Below, one piece after another: positions 45,350 to 53,669 of a DNA stretch of 64,000 nt. The stretch lies in IMG/VR virus record IMGVR_UViG_3300018984_000002, positions 62,001-126,000 of that record. The stretch is one strand, 5' to 3'. The DNA comes from a virus. The notes below the pieces were generated by a model. That model did not search any database, was not told the DNA's origin, and saw only the letters and a list, made by a program, of their open reading frames with translations. Each line of letters begins with the position of its first letter. Within the stretch, counting starts at the first letter, position 1. The position numbers and the translations under genes are program-made.

Positions 45350-46520
45350 CGATTTGTTATCCTAAAGGTTTTTTATCCTTTAGTTCTGTAGATTTCTATT
45401 TTCTACAGTCCCGCATATATTTTCTATATGGCTTTTTAAATAGAGAACTAAATCTTTTCTAGACAAAGAAGTTATACCTAGAGCTAAACAAATAGATCTT
45501 GTATCCTTAATTCCTGTAGTTGTTTCTACATAATCAAGAAGAGGATTTAAAATAAGTCTAAGCTTATTAAGCTTTATCTTTGACCCAAATAAATCTTTAT
45601 TCTCTTCTGCCCAATTTAGAACTAAAGTTGTTAAAGATTGGGCATGATTAGTTCTATTAATGATTAGCTGATTTCTAGCTGCTTGTATAGTAATTCTATT
45701 TCCACAATCTAAAGAACAAAACTTCTTTTTGAAAGCTTGTGTCTCTGTTATATGTAACTCTAAATTACAAGCAGGACAGTACCAGGAAACTCTTGGCGAT
45801 TTAATTCTTCCTTTTAAAAATGTACGATCTTGGTTTTTAATTGCAGTCATGTATTTTTTGCGTACTTCAGGTCTTTTCCAAGCCTCTTTAATACCTATAC
45901 TCATTTTATCTAAAGTACTTTTAGATACTTTAGCACCATATCTAGGATTCTTTTTTCCAGATACATCTGTGTGATTAGTTGCCACTGATTTCCAGTAGAT
46001 TTTTAAATCATGAACAGGTAAATAAATAGATTTAAGTAGATTTTCTATATCTTTACTTGTCAAAATATCAATGTTGATATTTAGCTCTTTCTTAAATTTA
46101 TTTATTCTTTCAGTATCTCTTATTAAAAAGAAATCCCCTTTTATTTCAGTATAGGTTTTATCAGCTAACTTGAAATCTGGTTTGTAAGCTTCTCCAGAAT
46201 TTAAATACAAAGTCTCAGCTTCATACTCCCAAGGTGTTTTGAGGGCATCTAGATAAAATGCGTACAAAAATTCAAGAGTAGACCTTAAATACACGTCTTT
46301 ATACTTTCCTGCATAACCAGATACATTTACATTTCTAGTCATATAGCTGCCCACTCGTGGTAGTTTATATTCTAGATTATAAACAATAATGTAATCTAGG
46401 TTCACCTACTATGCTGTACGGTGTCAAAAGATTTTTAGTTCTTTTGCTTACCTCGGTATTTCCATTTCAGGATTCACCGATTTTGGGCAGTTTTTAACGT
46501 GAGGCAAATTAAGCAAAGAT
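45350..46520 (-). other. Group I intron 2 of ribonucleotide reductase (endonuclease-bearing)
   Basis: Starts after U of the five-base exon and ends with G. Its 5' end has a sequence GCCTCACG that can pair with the joined exon (P1, seven of eight pairs with U-G at the splice site, spanning the exon 1-microexon junction). A P4-like CGGT/ACCG pair (AATCGGTG ... ATACCGAGG) follows, then the endonuclease ORF, and a stem CTAAAGG/CCTTTAG near the 3' end. R and S elements were not clearly placed, so core assignment is incomplete. Confidence 0.65.
45380..46405 (-). CDS. Intron-encoded homing endonuclease, PD-(D/E)XK with NUMOD3
   Basis: 341 residues from GTG at 46405 or 320 from ATG at 46342 (MTRNVNVSG). 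TLEFLYAFYL (Glu), YKPDF and YTEIKGDF give the E...PD...ExK nuclease core near residues 45-90. Two NUMOD3-like DNA-contact segments (NPRYGAKVSKSTLDKMS and KEAWKRPEVRKKY) follow, then a four-Cys zinc finger (CPAC ... CSLDCG). Contained wholly in intron 2; it would cut intronless alleles for homing. Confidence 0.7.
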   Translation of the reverse strand: MNLDYIIVYNLEYKLPRVGSYMTRNVNVSGYAGKYKDVYLRSTLEFLYAFYLDALKTPWEYEAETLYLNSGEAYKPDFKLADKTYTEIKGDFFLIRDTERINKFKKELNINIDILTSKDIENLLKSIYLPVHDLKIYWKSVATNHTDVSGKKNPRYGAKVSKSTLDKMSIGIKEAWKRPEVRKKYMTAIKNQDRTFLKGRIKSPRVSWYCPACNLELHITETQAFKKKFCSLDCGNRITIQAARNQLIINRTNHAQSLTTLVLNWAEENKDLFGSKIKLNKLRLILNPLLDYVETTTGIKDTRSICLALGITSLSRKDLVLYLKSHIENICGTVENRNLQN

Positions 46521-46525
46521 ACCAC
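46521..46525 (-). other. nrdJ: Five-base micro-exon GTGGT between two group I introns
   Basis: Needed to rebuild codons T-GT GGT between AATCCGT (exon 1) and GAAGCT (exon 3), giving NPCGEAAL. Preceded by ωG (46526) and ending in U. Its UGGU can pair with ACCA in the internal guide of intron 1 (P10). Predicted only, but every splice rule and the frame are met. Confidence 0.7.
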
Positions 46526-46723
46526 CATCTATGTTAACTACAGTTTCATTTGTTATAGCTGTAGATCGGACTATACCACCATCTTAAATAAGATGCCCAT
46601 TGGTAGTCTCTAGCGGCTTCTAGATAATCTAGCTATCCGTCGGGATTGTCTACTTCTAGATGTTCCCCGATATTCTGGGTTTTCATAGTTAATCACTTAA
46701 CTATGCCGCCTGGTTGATTATTG
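46526..46723 (-). other. Group I intron 1 of ribonucleotide reductase (no ORF, 198 nt)
   Basis: P1: exon CCGU with intron GCGG, U-G at the cut. P4: TCGGGG with TCCCGA (near 46665 and 46640). P7 elements AGAGACTAC (R, about 46602) and GGTATAGTCC (S, about 46570). P8 hairpin CATCTTA/TAAGATG and P9 hairpin CTACAG/CTGTAG follow; the intron ends with G at 46526. Compact, of the type seen in cyanobacteria and phages. Confidence 0.8.
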
Positions 46724-47957
46724 ACGGATTACATCCCTTTACAGGACTATTAGCTAGTTTCTGTGAATTACCTATAATCCAGAAACCAGGATCACCTATC
46801 TGTTTTATCTGCTCAATATCTTGAGATAATTTTTCATAACTTGGACGTTCATAGTACAGCATTGAGTTATTACTAAGTACTCGTGTCGCAGAATAAATAG
46901 ACTTGTTTGGGTCAGTAAACAAATTTACTTTCGCGTCTACCAACTCTTTATTTTCTGGAGAAAATAAACCAATCATAGCCGTTCGGCGTGTGCCACCTGA
47001 GACTACTCCTTCTCCAATACAATTGGCTATATCTAGGCAACAAATAGGAGTTAGCTTATAATTGTTAATGGTTAAAAAGCTTGCAATTTTATTAAACATT
47101 TTTTGCAAAGCTTGATGACCACTTGCACGTCCACCAAACGTTTTAATACGAGTTCCGGCAGGTCTTACATTATCGTAAATAAAAGTAATATGTTTGCTCT
47201 GACTAAATGTAAGAATGCTTAAGTATAAACGCAGAGCATTACACCAGCCTTCTTTACTATCCCCAACATAAATATCAAAAGTATTTCCAGAATCAATTGT
47301 CGCAATAAAATCTTTGTCATTAAGAATTAAGTCTTCTTTTGTGTATGTTCTCAATGACATTTCATCAATTTCATTGTACCAAGATACAATCAATTCAGTA
47401 TTAGATTTTGATTCATCTTTTCCAAGATAATTATAATCATCGTGTTTAATAGTTGCTGGGTACAGCTTGGGCAAATTAGCAACTGTTGTATCTTCTATAT
47501 TAAATCCAGTACCAGCACCTAATAGTAGCCAATAAAAGATTTCACTAAAAGAACTAATACTATCAATTAGTCTTAATGTGCAATTCCAGTTAGCACTAGA
47601 ATCATATTTAGTTATTGCAGTATTCGCAATCCAATAACTACGTCCAGCAGCAAAACCACGTAAATTAAATAAGCAATCAAACAGTAATTTAGCTTCTTCT
47701 TTTTTACTATCTAAACTACTAACAGTATCTAAGCTTAAACTATATTCCACAACACGCAAACAAGTTTCTGCAAACTTTTCACGGCGATTTAGTTCTGGAA
47801 TAAAACGACTATATGTGCGTAGATAAACTACTACTCCAAGTTCACCAAATGGTGGTTCAATTTCTAAGTAAGGTTGATAAAAATCCCAGTCAATATATTG
47901 GGGTTGTTGTAAATTAAAAAATGTTTTACAACTTTCTAATGATAATAGTGGTGTCAT
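46724..47957 (-). CDS. nrdJ: Class II (B12-dependent) ribonucleotide reductase, exon 1
   Basis: 411 codons plus one base. Without splicing the frame reads on 21 bases to a stop at 46701 (418 residues). Segments RGFAAGRSYWI, LLGAGTGFNIED, VRPAGTRIKTFGGRASG, GGTRRTAMIGLFSP and GDPGFWIIGN match the adenosylcobalamin-dependent triphosphate reductase pattern. It ends at AATCCGT, the start of the NPC triad. No NrdB subunit is nearby, consistent with class II, which needs cobalamin instead of an iron radical subunit. Overlaps the DHFR stop. Confidence 0.85.
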
Positions 47958-48433
47958 TATTTCTTTACGTAAGTTTCAAAACGATAATCTTTTGAAGCAA
48001 ATCTAGCTGATAGTAAACCATACCTATCTGTAGGTATTTCTGGAAAATAACTATCTCCTTCTGGACTTTGATGCACTCTTGTTATAAGTAACTTATCTGC
48101 TAAATTAATGGTCTGCTTATATATTTCTGCTCCTCCAATTATATATAGGTCTTTCTTGGAATATCGTCCTACAGCAATGGGCATAGGTAGATCTGGACAG
48201 ACCACAACATTATCTATACCATGCCCTAATAGAGATTTGCTTATCACAAAATTAGCTCTATTCGGTAAAGGCTTACTACCTAATGACTCAAATGTTCTAC
48301 GTCCCATTAATACTATATTTTCGGACGTGAGTTCCTTGAATCGTTTTAAATCTTCAGGTATATGCCAAGGCAGTTTACCATTATTACCTATTACTCCATT
48401 CTCAGCTACAGCAGCAATGATTATTATTTTCAC
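47957..48433 (-). CDS. folA: Dihydrofolate reductase
   Basis: 158 residues. IIIIAAVAENGVIGNNGKLPW, MGRRTFESLG, FVISKS, LYIIGGAEIYKQ and a C-terminal FETYVKK match DHFR. It regenerates tetrahydrofolate consumed by ThyA. It sits directly before the reductase gene (one-base overlap), and ThyA lies downstream, forming a nucleotide-synthesis group. Confidence 0.95.
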   Translation of the reverse strand: MKIIIIAAVAENGVIGNNGKLPWHIPEDLKRFKELTSENIVLMGRRTFESLGSKPLPNRANFVISKSLLGHGIDNVVVCPDLPMPIAVGRYSKKDLYIIGGAEIYKQTINLADKLLITRVHQSPEGDSYFPEIPTDRYGLLSARFASKDYRFETYVKK

Positions 48434-48435
48434 CG

Positions 48436-48648
48436 TTATTCTTCTTCAGAGTAATTTCGACGTTGGTCTATTTCTTTAACAGTAGTATCTATGAAATCTA
48501 GGTTTGCGTCACTTTCACTTGGGAAGCTCTCCACACTAACTCTACCTAGATAATCCCACGAATAGCTACCATCTTCGTTTTGTTCAACCTTATAGTCACT
48601 ATCTTTATCTTCTGAGTAAGTCATTTTAAGCACCCTGATAACTTGCAT
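48436..48648 (-). CDS. Hypothetical acidic protein
   Basis: 70 residues from ATG at 48648, or 62 from ATG at 48624 (MTYSEDKD), which has no stronger ribosome site. Acidic, probably disordered. Directly precedes folA. Not recognised. Confidence 0.45.
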   Translation of the reverse strand: MQVIRVLKMTYSEDKDSDYKVEQNEDGSYSWDYLGRVSVESFPSESDANLDFIDTTVKEIDQRRNYSEEE

Positions 48649-48699
48649 ATTATAAGGATAACTGAAATCAGTGTTATCTATTTCTAAATGAATAGATAC

Positions 48700-48891
48700 T
48701 TAATCGCGACTTATTTCTATCCAACGCATATTACATTGAAGCTCTGATTTACCTGACTGGATACACATATCAATATATTCTTGTTTTGCGTTTCTTTCTG
48801 CGTGAGCTACAAATATTAGAAAACAAAGAAAAGCTAAGGCGGCTATATACAATGCACCCCATTCTATTAAATGCTCTTTTAAATTATTCAT
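48700..48891 (-). CDS. Small membrane protein, paralogue of 48884-49132
   Basis: 63 residues. One hydrophobic helix (GALYIAALAFLCFLIFVAHA) then a conserved tail with two Cys: EY-x3-C-x3-GKS-x3-C-x-MR-x2-EIS. The same tail occurs in the adjacent gene, so a tandem duplication. Function unknown; the two Cys may form a disulfide. Confidence 0.55.
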   Translation of the reverse strand: MNNLKEHLIEWGALYIAALAFLCFLIFVAHAERNAKQEYIDMCIQSGKSELQCNMRWIEISRD

Positions 48892-49132
48892 AACTGTTAC
48901 AACGACTTATTTCAAAATAACGCATTTCACAATAGGATTGTGTTTTACCTGTATTGGCACATAGCTGTAGATATTCAGCTTTACTATCTTTCACGTTATA
49001 TCCTAGTGCAATACCCAAAACTATAAGCCAGATTATTGCCACCAAAACAAAAACATCAATTAAGAAATATTCTTTTAGATGTAAACGCAAAGTATCCCAA
49101 AGATATTCTAAATGATCTTTTAGTTTTTCCAT
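48884..49132 (-). CDS. Small membrane protein, paralogue of 48700-48891
   Basis: 82 residues, longer N-terminus, hydrophobic helix FVLVAIIWLIVLGIALGY, then EYLQLCANTGKTQSYCEMRY. Overlaps its paralogue by eight bases. Function unknown. Confidence 0.55.
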   Translation of the reverse strand: MEKLKDHLEYLWDTLRLHLKEYFLIDVFVLVAIIWLIVLGIALGYNVKDSKAEYLQLCANTGKTQSYCEMRYFEISRCNSYE

Positions 49133-49135
49133 CGT

Positions 49136-49315
49136 CTAATCCTTTAATTTAAAGCCAGTAATTGTTCTATCTATTTCACCATTTTCTAGTAACTCATGTA
49201 CTACTTCTTCATAATTATTGTCATAACCTTGTTGTACAGCTTTTTCATACAATTCAGGTTTACTAACTTCGCCTTCAGATAGTGTGTCTAAGATATAATC
49301 TCTTGGGTCATTCAT
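49136..49315 (-). CDS. Small acidic protein
   Basis: 59 residues (MNDPRDYILDTLSEG...), helical, acidic. Three bases before the next start. Not recognised. Confidence 0.45.
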   Translation of the reverse strand: MNDPRDYILDTLSEGEVSKPELYEKAVQQGYDNNYEEVVHELLENGEIDRTITGFKLKD

Positions 49316-49348
49316 AGTTGATTAAGTAAAATAAAACAACAGTAATAA

Positions 49349-49386
49349 GAGTCCGAAATAAATAGTCACCTTTATATTTCGGACTC
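49349..49386. repeat. Dispersed-motif hairpin 6
   Basis: 12-bp arms GAGTCCGAAATA (49349-49360) and TATTTCGGACTC (49375-49386), 12 bases after the stop of 49398-49649. Confidence 0.75.
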
Positions 49387-49397
49387 ATAACTCTTAC

Positions 49398-49649
49398 TTA
49401 AAACGGTTGTTCGTCGTAGTCTACTAAATCTACGGTTTTGATGTAGGGCAGATATACCTTTCTTTTACGATAGTATTTCCAGTCTATTTCTTCATTAGCT
49501 ACAAATACGCTTACCCAAATAGCTGAATTTACTTGAATCAAAAGAGAATTAGTTCCTAGTAAATTTGTCCAACAAGTTAGCTGCCCAGAAAGATTACTTC
49601 CTGCTCCAGACCAAACTTCTGTAAATCCAATTGGTGGAATATTATCCAT
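49398..49649 (-). CDS. Hypothetical protein
   Basis: 83 residues, Trp-rich, beta. Overlaps the next gene by eight bases. Not recognised. Confidence 0.45.
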   Translation of the reverse strand: MDNIPPIGFTEVWSGAGSNLSGQLTCWTNLLGTNSLLIQVNSAIWVSVFVANEEIDWKYYRKRKVYLPYIKTVDLVDYDEQPF

Positions 49650-50001
49650 TATTAATCTTCTTTGATAAAACTAAGCCAAGCTCACCAGTCCAAGGAAAAT
49701 CAGGTGCTGCTTTATATCTAAAAACATACCATTGATAATCTTTCTGGTAAATCTGAAATAGAATGTTAAAGTGTTGCAGCAATGCGTTTAACCTAGATTT
49801 AGTTGTTACAGTTCTATGATTAGCATCTTTTAGAATAATAAAATCATCATAAGCGATTATTGCAATTAAATTATTAAACAACCTGACTTCTATTAGTTTG
49901 TTATCTAACTGTAGTACTTTAGTGTTATTTTTCTGCCATGCTTTACCTGTAATGTAAACACTTTTAATTGCATTACACATTTCAGATTCTATTTTTCTCA
50001 T
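49642..50001 (-). CDS. Conserved phage hypothetical protein
   Basis: 119 residues. NNTKVLQLDNKLIEVRLFNN and TTKSRLNALLQHF resemble a short phage family known from many genomes. It overlaps the upstream gene by four bases (ATGA). Function unknown. Confidence 0.5.
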   Translation of the reverse strand: MRKIESEMCNAIKSVYITGKAWQKNNTKVLQLDNKLIEVRLFNNLIAIIAYDDFIILKDANHRTVTTKSRLNALLQHFNILFQIYQKDYQWYVFRYKAAPDFPWTGELGLVLSKKINNG

Positions 50002-50312
50002 AGTAACACCAGTTTTACGGCGTCTTTATTAGTTGTTAAATGTAAGTCTTTAACTGCAATATCATCTGGTTCTAATTCAAAACAATCTAAAGCTACAACA
50101 AACAACATATTAGACAGACAACAATTGTCTTTATTTACATGAAAATTTAATTCGTGTGTTAGAAACGTAGTTACAGTAATACCGCAAATATATTCATTCC
50201 ACCACTGATAATACAGTTCTTTAGGAACGATAATTAATATATTTGAATAAGATTGTTTAATTTCATTAGCTGTTTCTGTAATCTTTTTTAATACTGATTC
50301 TGTATCTATCAT
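49998..50312 (-). CDS. Hypothetical protein
   Basis: 104 residues, mixed fold, Cys-containing (DNCCLSNMLF). Just after the hairpin that follows the ubiquitin-like cassette; not recognised. Confidence 0.4.
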   Translation of the reverse strand: MIDTESVLKKITETANEIKQSYSNILIIVPKELYYQWWNEYICGITVTTFLTHELNFHVNKDNCCLSNMLFVVALDCFELEPDDIAVKDLHLTTNKDAVKLVLL

Positions 50313-50322
50313 ATTGATTTAA

Positions 50323-50350
50323 GCCCACCTTAGTTTTAATTAAGGTGGGC
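50323..50350 (-). terminator. Hairpin, probable weak terminator after the cassette
   Basis: Perfect 10-bp stem GCCCACCTTA / TAAGGTGGGC, 15 bases after the stop of 50366-50962. The following minus-strand bases (TTAAATCAA) are only moderately T-rich, so termination may be partial. Confidence 0.5.
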
Positions 50351-50365
50351 AATAAAGTTTATTAA

Positions 50366-50962
50366 CTACATTGGTGGAAATGTCGGAGCAATAGGAGTCC
50401 CACGATGAACAATAATAGGTTCGTCTTCTTCACCGTCTAAGCCATTACCAAATTCATCTATGTCTGTGTCTTCGAGTTCTTCTTCTTCTTCGTCGGTATC
50501 CAAATCTGGCACACGTACTATATTGTTAGCAAGCTCATTTTGCACAGCCATTAGTAGTGGGTCATCATCTCCAACTGTAGCTACAGGTTCATCAATAATA
50601 CCTTGTAGTTCATTTGCAACTTGTTGCAGATTATCGTTACCTTTTGTTTTCTTTTGAGGAATCCATTTAGATTCCAAAATTGCACTAAATCGTCGCAACA
50701 ATTCTACTGGTTCTGCTTTAAATTCTTGCAGTTGTACTACCATGTCTGCATTAGATTCAACACCCAAAACATACAGAATGCTAATTGCTAGTTGCAAACG
50801 CTCTTTTGTTCCTTGTTCTGCAACAGAAGTAACGTAATTAATTAATGAACGTTTTGCTGGTAGTTTTACGGTGTCTTTTCTTACATACTGAGATGCCAGT
50901 TCACGAGCTTTCTCTTCAGATTGACCAGACTGAATTAGTAGGTTGTATAGGTTAAGATCCAT
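50366..50962 (-). CDS. Acidic protein at the end of the ubiquitin-like cassette
   Basis: 198 residues from the ATG at 50962; an in-frame TTG two codons earlier exists. First 110 residues helical; then a very acidic stretch (DTDEEEEELEDTDIDEFG, about 150-170) and a Pro-rich end. Co-transcribed 30 bases after the E1-like gene. Not recognised: a substrate, adaptor or scaffold in the same system are all possible. Confidence 0.5.
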   Translation of the reverse strand: MDLNLYNLLIQSGQSEEKARELASQYVRKDTVKLPAKRSLINYVTSVAEQGTKERLQLAISILYVLGVESNADMVVQLQEFKAEPVELLRRFSAILESKWIPQKKTKGNDNLQQVANELQGIIDEPVATVGDDDPLLMAVQNELANNIVRVPDLDTDEEEEELEDTDIDEFGNGLDGEEDEPIIVHRGTPIAPTFPPM

Positions 50963-50992
50963 GTTCAATTTCCTTGTTGGTTTATTTAATAA

Positions 50993-52156
50993 CTAGAAAG
51001 GAGCAACAGCATTTAATTTTGTTCTTAATGCTTCTCTTTCAGTTGAATCTAAGGTCAAATCATTATAGTACTTATTTAGTAACTCTGTTGGAGAAGCTAA
51101 TTGTACTTCTGTGGTGGGATTAGGTAAATCAGGTACTAAAGCGGGTGAGCTACTTGGTGGATTAATTTTTTCTTCTTCTTTTTTCTCAGCTATATGATGA
51201 GCAAGTAGCCCTTTACTTTGAGTTCTGTTTACATATTCTTTAGATATGTTTTCTAAGTAACTCTTCATCAACTTTTCTGGATCTACTAAAGTAGGCGAAT
51301 CACTTGGCGGATTGATTTCTTTTTCCTCAGTTGTTTCTTCCTTTTTCTCAGCTAGTTTTTGCTCTAATATCTGTTGTCTTACCTCTACTAAATCAATAAG
51401 TTGACCCACAGGTTGCATTTGTCTAGTAGTCAAATCAAACTTTGTAAGCGGCTGAAATTTAAGCTGCTTAAACAAACTAACAAACTCATTAAACATCAGT
51501 GTAGCTACTTGCTGATTCGCCATCACAGTCTGTGGCTCTGTCTGTTGCCGTTCTTGACAACTCGTTACACTAGGGTCTGCATTACGCACGTTTTCAAACA
51601 AAATACGAGGGTCTTGTCCTAATAATACTACAGTATCATCTATGGTTGTCTTGATGCAAGTTGTCACTTGCCCTGTATATTCTGTGTTGCCACCATCAAT
51701 AACAATAAAGTCTCCCTTATATTTCGGACCTTCATTTACGTATTTCCTTTCTTTAGCATCAAAAACACCCACAAGTTCTGACCAAATAGCATTCCTTGCC
51801 CTTGCCGAATCTACACACACAAACACTAGTATCTTTGCTTGCTGCTCTGACATTACTCCAATGTCTAATGGAAGGCTATCTACATCCAATTTAACGGGCA
51901 ATGCTTCGACATACCCAAAACCGCTGGTGGCAATAAACTTACGTTTGATTACTTCAACCTTGGGTTTACCAGCTTCAAGCCGATCAAAGTCTTGACGTTC
52001 AGCATTTCTATCCTCAATGATATCATCATCAGCTAGAATTACACGCCGGGGATTAAAATGTGAAAATGGTATATACTTTGCTAATAACTGACACAATTGA
52101 CTACCAGTTCCACCTACTCCTACCACGTAGACGCTATACTCACTTAGTCTTAACAT
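50993..52156 (-). CDS. E1/ThiF-like ubiquitin-activating enzyme (PRTRC ThiF type)
   Basis: 387 residues. Nucleotide loop VVGVGGTGSQ (11-20), acidic strand end ILADDDIIEDRNAERQ with conserved Asp and N-x2-R-Q (40-55), VCVDSARARNAI (114-124), and Cys200 in TSCQERQQTEPQT, the likely catalytic Cys. This is the E1 fold that adenylates the C-terminus of a ubiquitin-like protein. The C-terminal tail (~265-375) has two copies of AEKKEE...INPPS-x-SP-x-LV. One base after the E2-like gene, so co-translated. Confidence 0.8.
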   Translation of the reverse strand: MLRLSEYSVYVVGVGGTGSQLCQLLAKYIPFSHFNPRRVILADDDIIEDRNAERQDFDRLEAGKPKVEVIKRKFIATSGFGYVEALPVKLDVDSLPLDIGVMSEQQAKILVFVCVDSARARNAIWSELVGVFDAKERKYVNEGPKYKGDFIVIDGGNTEYTGQVTTCIKTTIDDTVVLLGQDPRILFENVRNADPSVTSCQERQQTEPQTVMANQQVATLMFNEFVSLFKQLKFQPLTKFDLTTRQMQPVGQLIDLVEVRQQILEQKLAEKKEETTEEKEINPPSDSPTLVDPEKLMKSYLENISKEYVNRTQSKGLLAHHIAEKKEEEKINPPSSSPALVPDLPNPTTEVQLASPTELLNKYYNDLTLDSTEREALRTKLNAVAPF

Positions 52157-52157
52157 A

Positions 52158-52901
52158 TTAATCTCCTACTCGTTTTAGACTGTAACCATCGAAGTGCATT
52201 GTATTTTCTTCGTCTGTATACCTTTGTGGATCTCCATAAGGTATAGTTTCAAACTCGCCAGGTTGAAAATGTTTGGGGCTATCTGTATCTAAAATCCACC
52301 TCAACTTTGTTTCATTATCGTTTCCAGAAGGGTCATAATCCCAGTATTGTTCTCTGGGTGACCAGTTTTCTACTAAATATCTTAAATCTTCTCCTGAAAA
52401 ATTATAGTCATCGTTGCGTACACAGTTAAAAAAATGACTATGTATATCAACTAAAAAAGTATGATCGTCTCTACTACCTGAATATTCCCCTATGCAGAAG
52501 CTACCATCGGTGTCTACATTTCCTATGTACATAGGTAGCAAGCGAGTATTTAAATCAAACTCACCATTCGCTTCTGGATGAATACAATAAAAATAAGGTA
52601 CATTACGCTTTAAAACCATTACGTAAGGTGGTACTCGTCTAGCTATATACTCTATTTTGTTTTCTGGTTTATACCCAAATCTACAATCATAATTCTGTAT
52701 TACCTTTGTACCACCTTTGCAGATATTCGACGTGTGATATTTACATTGTCTGCAATGTGTGTAGTAACTTTTTTGAGATGTTATAGTTTCGTCAGACAAT
52801 ATTTTTAATACAACATCTACTTCGTCGCACAACATTGCAACCGTTTGAAGTTCTCCGTACAATAAACCTTTTGCGTTGTTTGGAGTTCTAAATCTAGTCA
52901 T
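52158..52901 (-). CDS. E2-like (PRTRC protein B-like) protein, copy 2
   Basis: 247 residues. C-x2-C-x8-C near residue 50 (CRQCKYHTSNIC) is shared with the neighbour. The core segment PYFYCIHPEAN, LLPMYIGNVDTDGSFCIG, then FFNCVRNDDYNF resembles PRTRC protein B, whose N-V-x2-D-G-x-x-C segment corresponds to an E2-like fold. Cys in that segment could be the thioester site. Paralogue of 52905-53669, three bases apart. Confidence 0.6.
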   Translation of the reverse strand: MTRFRTPNNAKGLLYGELQTVAMLCDEVDVVLKILSDETITSQKSYYTHCRQCKYHTSNICKGGTKVIQNYDCRFGYKPENKIEYIARRVPPYVMVLKRNVPYFYCIHPEANGEFDLNTRLLPMYIGNVDTDGSFCIGEYSGSRDDHTFLVDIHSHFFNCVRNDDYNFSGEDLRYLVENWSPREQYWDYDPSGNDNETKLRWILDTDSPKHFQPGEFETIPYGDPQRYTDEENTMHFDGYSLKRVGD

Positions 52902-52904
52902 TAT

Positions 52905-53669
52905 TTAGTCTCCCATTCTTTTCAATAAAAATCTGTGAAATACAATTAAATCAGGGTTATCCAAATCTGTGTTGAAACTGTTGTTAAATAACGCAGATTC
53001 GTAAGTTCCTGGTTCAAAAGTTCGCCAATTACTATTCGAGTTTATTCTCATTACTCTTTTGAAAGAGTTTAAACCAGGAATTCTTTTAAAATTTCCATTA
53101 TTAGCTTGAAACTCAGGCAACCACTGTTTAACTAGTTCTGAAATTTTTAGATAACTATAGTTATAATCATTATTACGTGTACAATTCAAAAAATGAAGAT
53201 AATGTTTTTCTAAGAAGAGACACTCATTACTTAAATCTTCTAAGCCAGATCCAGTACAAAAACTTCCATCAGTATACACATTACCCATCATAATTGGAAG
53301 TAGATTTGTGTTTAGAGATAAAGAATCTAAGTTTTGCCCTGGAGCAAAGCAATAAAAATAAGGTTCATACAATCCTTTTAAAACCATTAAATGCTGCGGT
53401 AGAGTCTTAGGTACATATTCAGTTTCTTTCAATCGTTTTGTTGACTTAAAACATCCTTCCGATAATTTCCTTAATCCACCAACACAAGTTTCTGTTATAT
53501 ACTTTTCACAAGGTCTACAAAGAGAATAAAAATCTTTCTGGCTAATATCATATTCTCCAGTATTTACTTTAAATACCACATCTACTGGGTTACACCACAT
53601 TGCTAAGTAGCGATTTTCTGCGTTATATAATAACTGTTTGCAATGTTTAGGAGTTTTAAATATTGCCAT
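52905..53669 (-). CDS. E2-like (PRTRC protein B-like) protein, copy 1
   Basis: 254 residues from the ATG at 53669 (MAIFKTPKHCK), which matches the paralogue start (MTRFRTPNNAK); overlaps the JAMM stop. Same order of features: CRPCEKYITETC, LKGLYEPYFYCFAPG, LLPIMMGNVYTDGSFC, FLNCTRNNDYNY. Divergence between copies is large, so duplication is old and both are probably needed. E2 function is inferred from the cassette. Confidence 0.6.
   Translation of the reverse strand: MAIFKTPKHCKQLLYNAENRYLAMWCNPVDVVFKVNTGEYDISQKDFYSLCRPCEKYITETCVGGLRKLSEGCFKSTKRLKETEYVPKTLPQHLMVLKGLYEPYFYCFAPGQNLDSLSLNTNLLPIMMGNVYTDGSFCTGSGLEDLSNECLFLEKHYLHFLNCTRNNDYNYSYLKISELVKQWLPEFQANNGNFKRIPGLNSFKRVMRINSNSNWRTFEPGTYESALFNNSFNTDLDNPDLIVFHRFLLKRMGD

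Noticed and set aside
45350-46723. Single group I intron model for ribonucleotide reductase
   Set aside because: No junction from a single intron restores NPCGE, frame, U at the 5' site and G at the 3' site together; the two-intron model does.
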